A stretch of 64,000 nt of DNA, from contig CAVTJN010000004.1 of NCBI GenBank assembly GCA_963735055.1, forward strand, positions 695,520 through 759,519, in the 5' to 3' direction. How positions within the stretch are numbered: the first letter of the stretch is position 1; each line of letters starts with the position of its first letter. The translations under genes were made by a program, and so were the position numbers. Of the stretch, positions 62,413-64,000 are shown piece by piece. Source of the stretch: JBBITI01 sp963735055. Lineage in GTDB: Bacteria > Chloroflexota > Dehalococcoidia > Dehalococcoidales > UBA2162. Under the pieces are notes generated by a model. It saw only the letters and a list, made by a program, of their open reading frames with translations. It did no database searches and was not told the origin of the DNA.

Positions 62413-62694
62413 ATGCACCGGGTCGCCAGGAGCTACGAGGACAACAATAAGGCAGCATTCGAAGGCAACCTCAAGGAGATCAGACTGAAGCTGGGATGGT
62501 CCCGGCAGCGGCTGGCCCACGAGGTAGGCGTCAGCGAGTCAACCTTGCACCGCTGGGAACACCGTCACGCCCAGCCGAGCAGCCTCGCCATGCGACAACT
62601 GGAACGTGTCCTGGAACGAGCAGCTTCATCATCAACAGTCCACCAGGGTATCGGCGAGAGCCTCCGGGATCCTGCCGAAGGGTCATCGCTCTAG
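62413..62694 (+). CDS. XRE-family helix-turn-helix protein
   Basis: About 93 residues from ATG 62413; the frame is open from ATG 62278 (138 residues), but the extra N-terminus is low-complexity and Arg-rich. The helix-turn-helix spans LKEIRLKLGWSRQRLAHEVG, VSESTLHRWEHRHAQPSS and AMRQLERVLERA, a compact Cro/C1-like domain. Small regulators of this kind are common beside mobile DNA. Target unknown. Confidence 0.65.
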   Translation: MHRVARSYEDNNKAAFEGNLKEIRLKLGWSRQRLAHEVGVSESTLHRWEHRHAQPSSLAMRQLERVLERAASSSTVHQGIGESLRDPAEGSSL

Positions 62695-63166
62695 AGTGTT
62701 CGGGCGCCAGTCGGGCCTTGGCGGGCCAACGGTGCCGATCGAGAACGACCCCACTATCACCACGCTCGAATTCCCGACCTGGACCCATCAAGCATAGGCA
62801 CCAGACGCGTCGGGTTGCGACGGCCTCAATCAGTACGGCGCATGTTTGCACCTCGGCGGGACAGACCATATGTGCAGGCCGGACGGAAAGGCCATGACGT
62901 TGGTCGCGATCTCGGTCATGGACGCGGCCCGGCAGCAGCATGATCAGGTCCAACGGCGACTTCGTCGAAACCTTAGGTTTGAGCGCGGTCCACCATGACA
63001 CGGGCAGGCTCTTGTTATTGACGGAGGAATCGGACAGTTGGTGGTTGCGCAAGCCGAGGTCCATGCCACCTCAGCAGTGAGCATGCTGGGACCGGAGGGA
63101 GTATATGGGACGGTGTTCGATCGCTCCAAGGAGATGGAACCGAGCGGCAGGCTGGCTCAGGTGAGA
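62695..63166. other. Intergenic region
   Basis: About 470 bp between the XRE gene and the convergent end of the last gene. I see no gene; several open frames on both strands are short and lack features. Confidence 0.4.
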
Positions 63167-64000
63167 TTACATGGCTCTGCGCTTGAGCGTCAACGAGGCT
63201 ACGACGGCTCCAGCGACTAACGCCGCAATGATCCCTCCAACCTGCCACCAGTTCACGTGTGGACGTCCGGGGTTGGGCCAGGGGCCGTACGGTGAAGGCA
63301 CCTTCCAGTCCGTTGACGTTCACCTTCCTCACGCCGGCCGTCTTGCCGGAGTACGTGAAGCCGACCTTCTGGCTGGCCCCGGGAGCCAGGACGACCTGGC
63401 GGGTCTCGACCAGCCCGCCGTCAACCTTGAGGACAATCGGATCAGTGCCGGCGGTGCTCCCCGGTATTATCAACTAATACGCTGATGATGACATCCTGAC
63501 CCAGAACGATGACGCCCGGCTCAACAGTCAGCGACTTCAACTTGAAAACGGCGGCCGATGCCGGGGGAGCCGCCACTTCGAAGGCGCCCGACAGGCCGCC
63601 CACGCTTACCTCGTAGCTGCCCGGGGTGTCTCTGGTTACGGTGAAGGATACGGGTTGAGCGGCGTTGCCCCCGACGGTGACCGTCTGCTTGGACTCCGCT
63701 TGCCGTTCACCTGTAGCTCCACGGTGTACGTGCCCCCGAGATCGCCGGTGTTCCGGACCGACGCCCCAATGCTCACCTGCCCCCCGCCCGGCACCTCGGC
63801 CGGCGATACACTGAGATCCTCGATGCTGAAAGACGCCGCCCGGGTGTGCGCCACCATCGCGAATGAACTGAGGTGTCCGATCGTTACCGACAGCGTGTGT
63901 GCTACGAGGTCGACCGTTGTCGGCAGTTCAATCCACTTGCCGGCCACGGCATCCCAGGTGGCCATGACCAGGTTCTTCTCGTCCAGCCCGGCCGGTCGAC
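63167..64000 (-). pseudogene. C-terminal part of a membrane-anchored surface protein, frameshifted and cut by the window edge
   Basis: Reading leftward from the edge: KNLVMATWDAVAGKWIELPT, SVTIGHLSSFAMVAHTRAAS and SIEDLSVSPAEVPGGGQVSI match the C-terminal half of the cohesin protein at 23517 (SWDQAAGRWIENN, ISHFSRYAVITHVRPAA, GDLEISPNPPMVNEPVTI). Two CARDB-like repeats follow, then one transmembrane helix (WWQVGGIIAALVAGAVVASL) and a basic tail ending KRRAM before TAA 63167-63169. Three frame changes are needed (near 63697, 63462 and 63279); the last two are removed by dropping one base. The N-terminal part lies outside the window, so the presence of a cohesin domain is unknown. Confidence 0.7.

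Overview
The window looks like chromosomal DNA of a GC-rich bacterium, most plausibly a Chloroflexota of the Dehalococcoidia or a close relative. That placement is an inference from gene content: a UGSC-type selenoprotein beside SDR enzymes, a DUF1616 protein, many secreted beta-helix proteins, cohesin and dockerin domains without cellulosomal enzymes, and IS110. No rRNA or other marker gene is present, and no selA/selB/selC lies in the window.

Layout. 0-10 kb is a mostly housekeeping block on the minus strand: two short-chain dehydrogenases, a selenoprotein with an in-frame UGA, radC, and a dnaE whose first two thirds are broken by about 17 single-base frameshifts. A TIGR01906 membrane protein and a PAC2 protein follow. 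10.4-13.9 kb is a plus-strand rmlACBD operon for dTDP-L-rhamnose (rmlA carries one frameshift). 14-27.4 kb, all on the minus strand, is a cell-surface block: a dockerin-bearing beta-helix protein, a membrane-anchored cohesin protein, a small membrane protein, a DUF1616 protein, a second beta-helix protein, two NDP-sugar epimerases with a nucleotidyltransferase between them, and a 1092-residue DUF2341/LamG protein.

27.8-53 kb is a large exopolysaccharide or O-antigen-like cluster. It holds a glucuronyl C5-epimerase homologue, a Wzx-type flippase, several glycosyltransferases, a polysaccharide deacetylase, a FemAB-type transferase, WbqC and PIG-L proteins. It also holds a complete set for a UDP-ManNAc3NAcA-type sugar (WbpA, WbpB, WbpE, WbpD and WbpI homologues) plus a WbpG-type amidotransferase. 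An ACP, an acyl ligase and a NadE homologue share an operon with the last of these. The cluster is flanked by two inverted 383-bp copies (376 identical positions) of the signal-peptide/N-terminal region of beta-helix genes, so recombination between them could flip about 26 kb. The right-hand copy starts a 987-residue protein with five tandem Ig-like repeats, three of them almost identical.

57-64 kb is looser accessory DNA: a YkvA protein, a zinc-ribbon protein, a degenerate tRNA-Phe relic, an IS110 transposase, a glycerophosphodiester phosphodiesterase, an orphan HicB, an XRE-type regulator and, at the edge, the frameshifted 3' end of another membrane-anchored surface protein resembling the cohesin protein.

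A caution for the reader: at least eight genes carry frameshifts, and nearly all are single-base insertions. They are densest in dnaE. Consensus error is the simplest explanation, but the pattern is recorded in detail because it can be tested.
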